DNA from: Cyanobacteria bacterium FACHB-63
Lineage (GTDB): Bacteria; Cyanobacteriota; Cyanobacteriia; Leptolyngbyales; Leptolyngbyaceae
DNA length: 53,436 bases
Assembly: GCA_014695255.1 (NCBI GenBank)
Contig: JACJNX010000172.1
Location: 1 to 53,436, forward strand
Direction of reading: 5' to 3'
Shown here: one piece after another, positions 7,898-15,742 of the stretch
Layout of the letters: every line of letters begins with the position of its first letter
Numbering within the stretch: position 1 is the first letter of the stretch
Translations under genes and position numbers: made by a program
Notes under the pieces: model-generated
What the model was told of the DNA's origin: nothing
Seen by the model: the letters and a program-made list of their open reading frames with translations, nothing else
Databases searched by the model: none

Positions 7898-8065
7898 TCA
7901 ACCTCGAAGGGGGTCTTCCTTGAGAAATTGCCAGCCGTTTAATTGTTTGATCTTTCCTTCCAAGAGAGATTGAATTTTGGGTATTTCTTTGAGAGCTAGG
8001 ACTTCGCGGACTTGATGTTCAATTGGGAGGGGTCTTACAATGCCGTCGCGGTTAATCACTGTCAT
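7898..8065 (-). CDS. Small hypothetical protein (55 residues)
   Basis: A minus-strand ORF from the ATG at 8065 to a stop at 7898-7900. The product begins MTVINRDGIVRPLPIEHQV and ends NGWQFLKEDPLRG. Composition and codon use look protein-like, with an amphipathic helical centre (VREVLALKEIPKIQSLLEGK). I do not recognise a family. It reads toward the hairpin cluster downstream of the polymerase, which could terminate it. Confidence 0.5.
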   Translation of the reverse strand: MTVINRDGIVRPLPIEHQVREVLALKEIPKIQSLLEGKIKQLNGWQFLKEDPLRG

Positions 8066-8074
8066 TTCATAGGC

Positions 8075-8185
8075 ATGAAAAGCGCCCGAGTGGACTTATT
8101 GATTTTTGACCTTGCAGATGCAGAAAGGTTGACGAGGATAGAAGCTTTATTTGACGCGGGGTTGAACCTCATACCGATCAGTTAA
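8075..8185 (+). CDS. Very small ORF, divergent from 7898-8065
   Basis: A 36-residue ORF starting MKSARVDLLIFDLADAERL and ending GLNLIPIS. The sequence looks amphipathic and protein-like, but at this length chance cannot be ruled out and the ribosome site is weak (AGG). It could also be the remnant of a longer gene. Confidence 0.25.
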   Translation: MKSARVDLLIFDLADAERLTRIEALFDAGLNLIPIS

Positions 8186-8219
8186 GAGCGCGGCAGGTGT
8201 GTTGGTTTGGTTCATGACG

Positions 8220-8489
8220 CTAATCCTGTTCTCTATCACCGTCTGTGAGCTCGTTCCAGATCTCATTCACTTTTGCGTTAATGCTGTCCATCGACAAGGA
8301 ATTGCCTGCGCTATTCAATCGTTGTACGGCTTCGTAGAACAGAATCAACTGCTCGACTTGAGCCCCTTCGTTTCTGCCTTGGCGCTCTGAGATACGAGCC
8401 AGAATCGATCTGATGTCCGTATCCAGTTTGTAATTCACTCGATCTGTCGGTCGGGTTCGTTTCGGTCTGCCCACGATATTTGCTGTCAT
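8220..8489 (-). CDS. Ribbon-helix-helix-like regulator
   Basis: An 89-residue protein with an arginine-rich N-terminus (VGRPKRTRPTD), then RVNYKLDTDIRSILARISE, whose strand-helix pattern fits ribbon-helix-helix proteins, and a helical acidic C-terminus. It would bind DNA as a dimer, perhaps at the long inverted repeat that starts 68 bases upstream of its own start codon. An AGGT-type ribosome site precedes the ATG. Specific role unknown; copy-number or partition control is plausible on such an element. Confidence 0.55.
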   Translation of the reverse strand: MTANIVGRPKRTRPTDRVNYKLDTDIRSILARISERQGRNEGAQVEQLILFYEAVQRLNSAGNSLSMDSINAKVNEIWNELTDGDREQD

Positions 8490-8557
8490 TCGTTACTACC
8501 TATCTATACTTCAAAACGCTTATACACCCTCACTGTACTTATAAAAAACATATTAAA

Positions 8558-8631
8558 TACAGACAAAAACCATAAGAGTTATCGATCGATAACGGCTCGA
8601 CAATCGATAACTCTTATGGTTTTTGTCTGTA
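8558..8631. repeat. Perfect 29-bp inverted repeat between divergent genes
   Basis: The arms 8558-8586 (starting TACAGACAAAAACCATAAGA) and 8603-8631 are exactly complementary with a 16-base spacer. The arms carry AAAAACC/GGTTTTT, as in bidirectional terminators, but the repeat lies upstream of both flanking genes (minus gene starting at 8489, plus gene starting at 8752). It is therefore more likely an operator, an insulating terminator or a single-strand origin hairpin. Confidence 0.75.
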
Positions 8632-8751
8632 CAGAAAACAGATATTTTCCTTATAATCAGAGAAGATCAAACGATCTAGTGGATACGGAACGAACCGCAC
8701 CACGATCAAACAATACAAAAACCTTAATCTTTCACGTAGGAGATTGTAATC

Positions 8752-8958
8752 ATGACTTTGCTTATTGCCGACGGAAATGAATTTGATTTAGCGACCGAAG
8801 CCTACAAAAGTTGGTGTGAGAGTAATGGCTCTATGTATCAACCGCCATCGAAAGGTGAGTCGGATTGGGAGGATGAAGTTTATGTTCTGCGAAACTCTCT
8901 GCGCGAAATCGTGCGTTTGAGTTGGGATGGAGCGAGCTTCAGCGTAATCGAAGATTAA
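8752..8958 (+). CDS. Small acidic hypothetical protein
   Basis: A 68-residue protein, MTLLIADGNEFDLATEAYKS and onward, acidic and with three tryptophans. It starts at an ATG 10 bases after AGGAG, a good ribosome site. No family recognised. It is the first plus-strand gene after the long inverted repeat at 8558-8631 and may be expressed from a promoter in that intergenic region. Confidence 0.5.
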   Translation: MTLLIADGNEFDLATEAYKSWCESNGSMYQPPSKGESDWEDEVYVLRNSLREIVRLSWDGASFSVIED

Positions 8959-9241
8959 GAGTTAGTTCCGTCTCTGGGTGCGTCTACCAATCTGCTGAGA
9001 TAAGCCATGCACAACCTTATGTGCAAACGGCTACAAAGAAAAAAAATGTTCAGAGAAAATCAGTTACGAAACACCTGAGCATCACTACATGAACCAAGCA
9101 AATCCCCAAGCCGCGGTTCAGGCCACCTAATCGAAACGCGATGGTCGAAAGTAACCATTCCCCCCGATCTGGTCTTCATTGGATCGACAGTAAAGATTAC
9201 ATCACACAGCCGTTACAGTCCGTCAAATTTCATTCGCCAAA
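8959..9241. other. Intergenic stretch without a convincing gene
   Basis: I see only very short open frames, such as a 13-codon one beginning near 9090. There is no clear promoter, hairpin or repeat. Confidence 0.4.
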
Positions 9242-9559
9242 GTGCTGTTCCGCGATCGCTTCACTCAAAAAATCCTGACCCGGCACGATTTAACTGCTGC
9301 CATCGAGGATTACAAGTTGCGGCATCCCGAGCTGGCTCCCAATGATAGCCAGTGGTTAATCAAAAACACAACTGACGCAATGTACAAGTTGGTGTTTGGT
9401 CTGACGGCAGTGAAACTCGAAGAGATGCTCGGTTGTGATCGTCATGAATCGAGAGAGGTTCTGGACGCAACTAGCTTGCAAGCAATCACCTTTGCCGAGC
9501 GGCTGATTTGCTCGTTGATCACTAATCACGATATGCACCCAATACAAGCGGTGCGTTAA
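9242..9559 (+). CDS. Helical hypothetical protein
   Basis: A 105-residue, mostly alpha-helical protein with an initiation-type GTG (MLFRDRFTQKILTRHDLTAA and onward). One internal cysteine lies in EEMLGCDRHES. The central part (MYKLVFGLTAVKLEEML) is amphipathic. I do not recognise the family. A HIP1 octamer overlaps its start. It is the first of a plus-strand series that includes the M41-like peptidase. Confidence 0.45.
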   Translation: MLFRDRFTQKILTRHDLTAAIEDYKLRHPELAPNDSQWLIKNTTDAMYKLVFGLTAVKLEEMLGCDRHESREVLDATSLQAITFAERLICSLITNHDMHPIQAVR

Positions 9560-9805
9560 GCCGAAGCGATGAACCTGGTTCTGTCTGTAAAACCTGAACC
9601 AGCGAATCACTAATCACATTCCCACGGCGCGATCGCACTTCCCGGAGCGGTTGAACTGGACACTCATATTCGAGCATCCAGCCTAATCATCGAGGTTCTA
9701 GGAACTCCAAGGCGCGACTGGAGATGCAGATTGGCATTTCCAGTTTGCAAGGTACATGGGCACACCCCACCGGATCGCGCCAGTCAATTCAACACACTGA
9801 ATCAT

Positions 9806-10375
9806 ATGAAACCAAAACTAATGACATTAATCTCCGAACGCCGCAAGGTAGTAGCAATCCACGAAGCGGGGCATGCGCTCTTCGATTGGCTCCGCGGTTG
9901 CTATTACGAAGTTGAAATTACACTCGACGGTACACAGCTTTCAGGCCTATTGACACATCGTCATTACCTGCTCCACAAGCAAGACGCTGTTCAATCGATG
10001 ATCTGCACCTGGGGCGGCATCATTGCGGAGGCAAGATACACGGGTGAGGATGTGTGGGACGTTTCGTATTCGGGCGGCAAGTATGATTATGAATCCATTC
10101 TGTATCTCGCCGACAAATTCTTCCCCGAAGACAATCGCGCAGTAGATAAGTCCTACGTCTTCTCCAGCAAGATTGTGAATCGCTTCTGGAAGAGGACGCA
10201 GAAGATCGCCGCCTTGCTAGAAGTCCGAGACGCGATCGACTCTGAAGACGTTCTGCACGCGCTCGGGTCTTACAATTACGAGTTTTATCAAAACAGGATT
10301 CTGAACCCGGCGTTGAAGGTAATGAACGCCCCAACGATCGAAGAAGAAATTCGGAGTCATTGCCGCTTGACATAA
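9806..10375 (+). CDS. Stand-alone M41 (FtsH)-like zinc peptidase
   Basis: A 189-residue protein from the ATG at 9806, reading MKPKLMTLISERRKVVAIHE. The zinc motif HEAGH (H19, E20, H23) stands in a context like the FtsH peptidase domain, and WGGIIAEARYTGED matches the GG-AAE-FG segment that follows in FtsH. SGGKYDYES may supply the third, acidic ligand. The AAA+ and membrane parts of FtsH are absent, so it would be a small soluble metalloprotease that either needs a partner ATPase or acts on accessible peptides. Longer starts upstream are possible, but the ATG at 9806 gives a compact domain. A further open frame overlaps its end (10371-10568). Confidence 0.7.
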   Translation: MKPKLMTLISERRKVVAIHEAGHALFDWLRGCYYEVEITLDGTQLSGLLTHRHYLLHKQDAVQSMICTWGGIIAEARYTGEDVWDVSYSGGKYDYESILYLADKFFPEDNRAVDKSYVFSSKIVNRFWKRTQKIAALLEVRDAIDSEDVLHALGSYNYEFYQNRILNPALKVMNAPTIEEEIRSHCRLT

Positions 10376-10568
10376 TCCCACACGCGAAGGCGCGATCCTC
10401 TTCGACCGATCGCCGTATGCAGAAGCGAAACTAACGCCAGGTGTCAGTTCGTTCTTGAATGACCTGCACGGCACTGATCCGGCTTTGGGATTGCGACTGC
10501 TTAAGCGAATCGCTAAATCACTCGACCCCGGCGCAATGAGTGACGCCTCCGACGTAGATTTGTATTAA
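10371..10568 (+). pseudogene. Protein-like frame without a start, possible frameshifted tail of the M41-like gene
   Basis: Open for 65 codons in the next frame right where the M41-like gene stops. It reads NPTREGAILFDRSPYAEAKL, then a helical LGLRLLKRIAKSLDPG, and ends SDASDVDLY. It has no ATG or GTG near its beginning. Such clean, protein-like sequence suggests either that the upstream gene once continued into it through a one-base shift near 10365 or that it is the end of a lost gene. Confidence 0.4.
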
Positions 10569-10589
10569 CCCAACACGCTAAATGATTCG

Positions 10590-10705
10590 CGTTAGTGATC
10601 ATGATAAATCGATCATGTTGATGACTCAGAGCACTCAAGTTTTGATCACAACTGATCGATCACAATTGTAAAAAAATTCAATCGGTTTTTACACACAATT
10701 GGCTC
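10590..10705. promoter_or_regulatory. Repeat-rich region upstream of parM, candidate centromere/operator
   Basis: GATCA/TGATC motifs occur repeatedly (GTGATCATGATAAATCGATC, then TTGATCACAACTGATCGATC). An imperfect inverted repeat CAATTGTAAAAA ... TTTTTACACACAATTG lies around 10663-10701. In ParM-type plasmids the centromere bound by the adaptor often lies directly upstream of parM. That role is inferred from position. Confidence 0.4.
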
Positions 10706-10827
10706 TACGTTCGCTATGGTAGAGATATGGGACGGTAATGGCTTAACCGTGGCATGGTAATGGGTCGGTGGCCAAGAGATTTCCCAATACAAAAATTACC
10801 GAAATTGAAATAGAGAAAAAAATCACC

Positions 10828-12096
10828 ATGAGAGCTGATCGAAAACCAGTTGGATTTGTGAAACAGGCTTACGCACATGACGCGGGAGCCACCGAGCAAA
10901 AGACGGTAGGAAAGCGCCGATCTCGGTCTGTAAGTATGCCTTCGTGCATTCAGTATCGAGCCAAGACGGAGGTATGTGCAGGAGATAAGGTGACGTTAGC
11001 GACTGCCTTTTATTGTCCGCGCTCCACAACCCGGAGTCTGAAAGGGAAATACTGGGTAGTCGATCCGGTACATATCCTTCTGTCAGGTCATCGCCCGGAT
11101 GAAGTATCGACCAATGAATCGCTGAAAGTTACGAATGCGCTGCCGCTGTTCTTATCGAGCATTATCGTTAACGATTTGATCCAGCCGGGTGAGACACGCA
11201 TCCGACTCGTTATGACACACCATAATCCCGAAAATAGCGCTGTACAGTTACGGAAAAGTATGGTGGGCGCACACGAAGTTCTCTATCGCGACAAAACGTA
11301 CCGGGTTGTGATTCACATGCCTACCGAGGGAGTCGTTGAAGAAGGTTACTACGTCAACGCGGGTAAAGGTCAGCCGCATATCGTGTTGGATCTCGGATAT
11401 CTAACGAATATCGTGACGGTCAAAGATGGAAACGGTATTCGGACTAAGAAGCCGTTCCGGGGGTCATACGGAGTCAACGTATTGGGTCGATTGATCCAGA
11501 GTAATACGCAGTTCAAGAAGACCCCGGAACTCATGCCGATCATGACTGCGATTCGGAACTACGAGAAAACAGTTGTAATACATGACTCCAACGGTAAGGA
11601 GCGGGTTGACTCGGACGGCAAGCCCAAACCCAAAACGATTTATAAAATGCCCTGCGCGATCGAGGGTGTGACAGACTTATTTCCGCTCTACAAACAAGCG
11701 CTACCCACCTGGCTCGGTTACGTTGTGGCTGAGGCCCTGGACACAAAGGGTAAATACGGAACGGAGCTACCGATCTATGCAATTGGGGGTGGAACTAACC
11801 TCCCGCTCGTTGAGAGTAAGTTGGAGAAGATGGGTATTTCTGTTTATCGCATCGAAGGCGAAGACAGCATCTTCAGCAATGTCAGAAGTCTCTACGAGGC
11901 TGTGATCGAGCGAGACTGCGCGGCAGGTTTCGATAGCTTGGATGGTTACGAAGATTCCAAAGACTTCGATTCATTCTTTCTGGAAGATCCCGAGAAAGCC
12001 GCTAAGCGTGAAGCTAAGAAACTAGAGCGCGAGGCTAAGAAAGCTAAGGAAGCCGAGGAAGCTAAGAGTGCGGAACTTGCTGGAGGTGTCAAATGA
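10828..12096 (+). CDS. parM: ParM/StbA-like actin-family plasmid segregation ATPase
   Basis: Actin-fold ATPase. Phosphate-1 motif DAGATEQK (D18 from this start), phosphate-2 motif VLDLGYLTNIVTV and adenosine motif AIGGGTNLPLVESKL appear in the expected order. Actin-like ParM polymerises on ATP and pushes plasmid copies apart. The C-terminus is a Lys/Glu/Ala coiled-coil tail (EREAKKAKEAEEAKSAEL), unusual for ParM. A GTG at 10768 would add 20 residues; the ATG at 10828 puts the first motif at the usual distance from the N-terminus. The stop overlaps the next start (ATGA at 12093), so the next gene is probably its adaptor. Confidence 0.8.
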   Translation: MRADRKPVGFVKQAYAHDAGATEQKTVGKRRSRSVSMPSCIQYRAKTEVCAGDKVTLATAFYCPRSTTRSLKGKYWVVDPVHILLSGHRPDEVSTNESLKVTNALPLFLSSIIVNDLIQPGETRIRLVMTHHNPENSAVQLRKSMVGAHEVLYRDKTYRVVIHMPTEGVVEEGYYVNAGKGQPHIVLDLGYLTNIVTVKDGNGIRTKKPFRGSYGVNVLGRLIQSNTQFKKTPELMPIMTAIRNYEKTVVIHDSNGKERVDSDGKPKPKTIYKMPCAIEGVTDLFPLYKQALPTWLGYVVAEALDTKGKYGTELPIYAIGGGTNLPLVESKLEKMGISVYRIEGEDSIFSNVRSLYEAVIERDCAAGFDSLDGYEDSKDFDSFFLEDPEKAAKREAKKLEREAKKAKEAEEAKSAELAGGVK

Positions 12097-12416
12097 GAAA
12101 GATGAATCGGGCGACAGGTAAGCGCGTTTGGTTACCCGGCTGGCTTCTGCAACAGGTTTACTCGATGAAGTACCCTCACATGAGTCAGGACGAGATCTGC
12201 GATCACCTGGTTAGTCTACCGGATACCGAACTTACGAATGACCTGCTGGGGATTCTGATGAGAAACGCCTTCAGTCAAAATGCGCCTGTTCCTGCTACAG
12301 CCTCGGCTCAAGTCGACTTGAGACCTGTTAGAGAGTCCATCGCTAAGCCGCCTATAAGCGTGGAAGACACTGCCCAGACTCTCGCTAAGCTTTTTACCGA
12401 TGACGACGATGACTAA
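12093..12416 (+). CDS. Probable ParR-like adaptor, partner of the ParM-like protein
   Basis: A 107-residue protein: basic start (MRKMNRATGKRVWLPGWLLQ), helical centre (SQDEICDHLVSLPDTELTND) and acidic tail ending FTDDDDD. It overlaps parM by 4 bases. ParR adaptors are small, bind the centromere through the N-terminus and touch the ParM filament through an acidic or helical C-terminus. I cannot see a ribbon-helix-helix signature with certainty, so the assignment rests on size, charge pattern and coupling. Confidence 0.5.
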   Translation: MRKMNRATGKRVWLPGWLLQQVYSMKYPHMSQDEICDHLVSLPDTELTNDLLGILMRNAFSQNAPVPATASAQVDLRPVRESIAKPPISVEDTAQTLAKLFTDDDDD

Positions 12417-12493
12417 TACGCATCGCATCTATAACACACATCAACCCCGCATCGTTGCAGGGTTTACAAATGAAAACCCGAGGTACAACTGTA

Positions 12494-12787
12494 ATGTTTG
12501 AGCTGACCCAGTGCATTATCAGCGAAAGATCAATGCGGGAGCTGGCGGTTAGTTGGTACAAGCGTTGCTTACTAACAGAACTTAACGACCCGGCTCCGCT
12601 ATACCACAAAGCTTTCTACTGCAACGTTAGAAAACTCGACTGGGTGAGCCTAGCTCCGCCTATTAAGGGTATGGTCGGCTTGGAATTAACCGTTACCGAT
12701 CAGCACAGGCATACAAACAAGCTCAATACTTCTGTCTATGTTGAGAGTGGTCACGACCCCGATACGCATCAGTGGTCTTGCAGGTAA
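12494..12787 (+). CDS. Hypothetical protein preceding the GIY-YIG nuclease
   Basis: A 97-residue protein beginning MFELTQCIISERSMRELAVS. The ATG at 12494 follows a GAGGT ribosome site and is preferred over the upstream TTG at 12455. I do not recognise the fold. It overlaps the next gene by 16 bases and is probably co-translated with the GIY-YIG protein, so it may be a partner or regulator of it. Confidence 0.5.
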   Translation: MFELTQCIISERSMRELAVSWYKRCLLTELNDPAPLYHKAFYCNVRKLDWVSLAPPIKGMVGLELTVTDQHRHTNKLNTSVYVESGHDPDTHQWSCR

Positions 12788-13329
12788 ACCTGCAAGACCT
12801 GCCGTTTGAGCTTTCTGAAGAGTCAATTCAGGATTTGGTCGCAACGATCCGTTCTGATCTACACGAGAGCCTCAATGATATGGTCTCGACTTATTACGAC
12901 TTGATCCTTGGTGGTTGCCCTGATATTGAAAACCCTGCCCGGATCAAGCAAAGCGTACTCAACGACTACGATCGCTTAAATCCCATCAGCGAGTTCAGTA
13001 AAGCTGAAGTCAAACCGGGTGTTTACTTCTTTACAACCCGCTCTGATATCTTGTATGTCGGGATGTCGGAAAATGTGAGGCAGCGACTGACCCATCACAA
13101 TTACAGAGCGGCTTTGAAGGAGATTCCAGACGCGCGTTTCGGTATTCTTCTCATGCCTCGCTCTCCAAGGACTTTCATAGCCGAAATGGAAACTCGAATG
13201 ATCCAGTGGCTGAAGCCAACCTGGAATATCAAAGATAATCCAAGGGTCGAAAGTCTAGCTGACATACTCAATAACTTGCCGATGTTATTGGGCGACTTCA
13301 TCAAGGTTGAAGACCTCATGCCGGAATAA
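12772..13329 (+). CDS. GIY-YIG nuclease-domain protein
   Basis: A 185-residue protein with an N-terminal helical region (LSEESIQDLVATIRSDLHES). A GIY-YIG domain follows from about residue 80: GVYFF for GIY, LYVG for YIG, then the catalytic arginine in ENVRQRL, the metal-binding glutamate in IAEMETRMIQW and the closing asparagine in PTWN. All key residues are present. Such domains nick or cut DNA in homing endonucleases, repair enzymes and mobile elements. The GTG start overlaps the upstream gene. The N-terminal helical region has a related copy at the right end of the window (53342 onward). Confidence 0.75.
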   Translation: MVLQVNLQDLPFELSEESIQDLVATIRSDLHESLNDMVSTYYDLILGGCPDIENPARIKQSVLNDYDRLNPISEFSKAEVKPGVYFFTTRSDILYVGMSENVRQRLTHHNYRAALKEIPDARFGILLMPRSPRTFIAEMETRMIQWLKPTWNIKDNPRVESLADILNNLPMLLGDFIKVEDLMPE

Positions 13330-13349
13330 CCCACTCCTATACACAACAA

Positions 13350-13398
13350 GAAGCCCCCGCACCTTTGTCCGTAAGAGGATTTGGGTGCAGGCTTTTCT
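13350..13398. terminator. Bidirectional terminator between convergent genes
   Basis: AAGCCCCCGCACC and GGGTGCAGGCTTT form an imperfect stem followed by TTTCTGC on plus. It lies between the GIY-YIG gene and the oppositely oriented PLD-like gene. Confidence 0.6.
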
Positions 13399-13405
13399 GC
13401 TGCAT

Positions 13406-15430
13406 TTAGAACTTACGATACTCGTAGCCAACGCGTGGTCGATGGATGTCTGAGTCAATCAGATCATCACCAAACAAGGCTTTGGATTCAACGGGCCGCA
13501 GGAAAGGGGTATCTTCTAGTTCCATCTCGGCTACGATTCGGGGTATCAACTGGCGCACGTTCCGAGGCGCGATTTGCTCTCTGCTAGGTGCGATTTGCTC
13601 TCTGCTACTAGCGTTCTCGAATCTTTGAATCAAGCCGTTGATAATAGCTGGATCAGTTGTGTATATTCCAACTTCTTGTTCTTTCCCGGTGTCATTTGAT
13701 GTTAAAAAATTGTGGCTACCAAGAACAGCAAATTTGTGGTCGCACACCAAGTATTTCTCATGCGTTCCTAACATTTTTAATTGAAGATACTCTCCCTCCA
13801 AGCGTTCTAATAGCTCAAGTGCGTCGTACTTCCAAGAATTTGGAATACTCTTTAGCCGCGCTCGGCTCGCCCCTACTTTGACGATATCGTCCAAATGACC
13901 CCAGCCAATATTGATACGTTGCCCGTTGTTCCGCAACGCTCTAAGCTTCTTCATCACCTCATCAGTAATTGCATATTGACTTAACCAGGGGCACACTAAA
14001 ATAAGACGCTCGGTACTTTGATCTAAAGCCTGCAATAAGTACTTTCGGCTTTCTTTTCTATCAAAAATCAGTTTGTACTCAAAGTTCGGCTGCAATTGTT
14101 GAAGCTGATTGTTGATTGCGTCAATATAGCGCTCAACAGATTGATCAGCTTGTCCTTGGAAACGCGCCGCCAATTGCTTAAGTTCCGCCTCAATCTTATC
14201 AACCCGATTCGTTGCCGCGAACGGGCTGGTCACTACATCTACCAAGCGTTGAATCACTTGAATGCGATCGTCTAATTGATGAACCTGCTGCTGGGTTTTT
14301 CGAGTGTGATCGTTCAACTGCTGAACCTGCTGTGTGATCTTTCGAGTGCCATCGTGCAGGTGACTGTAGCTGTGGTCAAGATTATCAAGGCGTTCCTGCC
14401 ATTCCTCAAACTGCTGCTGTAAAGCACTCAAAGAAGACTGGCCGGCTTCGAGCGATGAAATTTTCTCATTTAACCGCTCACGCCCAGCAGCTCCACTTGC
14501 AAGCTGCTTTTCGATCTCGGTTACACCTCGAGTGCGATTGTCCAGTGCAGTATACTTCTCATCGAGGCTATCAGTTTTCTGCTCTATTGCTTGGAATCTC
14601 TTGTTCAAAACCGATAAGTCTGTTTGCATTGACTTTAGGCTTGGAACTTTTGCGTTAACGCGCTCGAATTCTGCTTCTAACGCCTGAACTTTTTGGTTTA
14701 CTGCAACAAGACTCTGGGTGCGATCGTTCAAGTCTACGTAATGCAAACGAAGACTTTCCAGTTCTTCCCTAACCGATCCAATTTTGTCATTGATGTCCTG
14801 CTCGGATTGTTTATTGCTTTGGATCTCGAGATCCTCAAGGCGCTGAATCTGCCGCTCAATCCTATCAAAGCGTTGAGTCTGTTGCTCAACATCATCTGTC
14901 CAACTCTGAACCCGATCGCATAAATCCGCGTAGCGCAGACGAAGAGTGTCCGTTTCCTGTCCGATCGCTTCGATCTGCTGTGATAATCCCGCTAAGTTCT
15001 CGTTTGTATCTTGAATGAGTTGCCCGCCGATGAATTCGTTGAGTTCGTTAACTCGCGAAACTAGCTGCTCGAACTCAGTTCTTATTGGAGTGACATGCGT
15101 CGCTTGCCACTCTTCATACTGTAAAGACAAAGCCGATTGCAGTTGCTGTTGCAAGGTTTTTGTTTCTAACTGTAGCGTCTCAGCTAAATCCATCAATCCA
15201 GACTTGATGAGCGCCTCAAATTCCTGCCCGACCGCTTCCGGGTCTAGTGGTGCGGGTTGTTGCTCGATGTGCACCTCAAGCTTTTCTACAGACTGAGAAA
15301 GCTGCTCGAATTGTGATTGGAGTGATTGATATCTTACCGTTTGGGCTTCGACTGCTTGATCGAATGCTGCTCCGCGCTTCTCTAACTCATCGTTAAGCGA
15401 TGACCATGATTCCCCCAGAGCCGCCTGCAT
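13406..15430 (-). CDS. Long coiled-coil protein with C-terminal phospholipase D-like domain
   Basis: A 674-residue protein. Residues 1 to about 430 are heptad-rich, with many LxxLxxQ and EKxDSLDEKY units, so a long coiled coil. Residues about 450-620 look like a single PLD half-domain: LILVCPWLSQYAI, then HEKYLVCD (H557, K559), then GSHNF, the HxK...GSxN pattern. One HKD motif means it should act as a dimer; the reaction could be phosphodiester cleavage of lipid or nucleic acid. Near the C-terminus SREQIAP occurs twice in tandem, with a matching DNA repeat at about 13567-13612. Upstream, an overlapping ORF in another frame (15382-15672) supplies a membrane anchor and coiled-coil start, which may be the missing N-terminus. 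Confidence 0.7.
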   Translation of the reverse strand: MQAALGESWSSLNDELEKRGAAFDQAVEAQTVRYQSLQSQFEQLSQSVEKLEVHIEQQPAPLDPEAVGQEFEALIKSGLMDLAETLQLETKTLQQQLQSALSLQYEEWQATHVTPIRTEFEQLVSRVNELNEFIGGQLIQDTNENLAGLSQQIEAIGQETDTLRLRYADLCDRVQSWTDDVEQQTQRFDRIERQIQRLEDLEIQSNKQSEQDINDKIGSVREELESLRLHYVDLNDRTQSLVAVNQKVQALEAEFERVNAKVPSLKSMQTDLSVLNKRFQAIEQKTDSLDEKYTALDNRTRGVTEIEKQLASGAAGRERLNEKISSLEAGQSSLSALQQQFEEWQERLDNLDHSYSHLHDGTRKITQQVQQLNDHTRKTQQQVHQLDDRIQVIQRLVDVVTSPFAATNRVDKIEAELKQLAARFQGQADQSVERYIDAINNQLQQLQPNFEYKLIFDRKESRKYLLQALDQSTERLILVCPWLSQYAITDEVMKKLRALRNNGQRINIGWGHLDDIVKVGASRARLKSIPNSWKYDALELLERLEGEYLQLKMLGTHEKYLVCDHKFAVLGSHNFLTSNDTGKEQEVGIYTTDPAIINGLIQRFENASSREQIAPSREQIAPRNVRQLIPRIVAEMELEDTPFLRPVESKALFGDDLIDSDIHRPRVGYEYRKF

Positions 15431-15672
15431 ATGGTATGCGATTCTAACGTTTGAAGAGTTGCTGAGACGGTGGCTAGTTGTGCATACGCTGGTTGAACCG
15501 CATTCTGAATTGCCGCATGGGTCGCACGTTCTAAGTCACGACGATTTTTCAGATTAAGCCAAATAAATAACGCAAGGCACGGAGCAGCAGCAACCTGGCG
15601 CGTCATCAGTGCAACGGTCAGCCCGACCAATGATGAGTACTCTGCAATCTGCGACCAGTGCTGCTGTTTCAT
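15382..15672 (-). CDS. Small membrane protein overlapping the PLD-like gene, possible frameshifted N-terminus
   Basis: A 96-residue ORF with a hydrophobic stretch (YSSLVGLTVALMTRQVAAAP, then CLALFIWLNL) and a helical tail (ATHAAIQNAVQPAYAQLATV). Its reading up to LQTLESHT would flow smoothly into the start of the PLD-like protein (QAALGESWSSLNDELE) if one base were changed near 15428. Either two coupled genes overlap (the downstream ATG lies inside an ATATGC string) or this is one gene split by a frameshift. In both cases the pair would give a membrane-anchored coiled-coil enzyme. Confidence 0.5.
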   Translation of the reverse strand: MKQQHWSQIAEYSSLVGLTVALMTRQVAAAPCLALFIWLNLKNRRDLERATHAAIQNAVQPAYAQLATVSATLQTLESHTICRRLWGNHGHRLTMS

Positions 15673-15742
15673 GGCTAATCACATCTAGAGCTTTCTCGCT
15701 GCCCAATCGAGTCAACCGGGTACGACTGTCCCCAGCATTCAC

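Noticed and set aside
9724-9915. 63-codon plus ORF over the start of the M41-like gene
   Set aside because: Shadow frame of the peptidase gene, no protein character.
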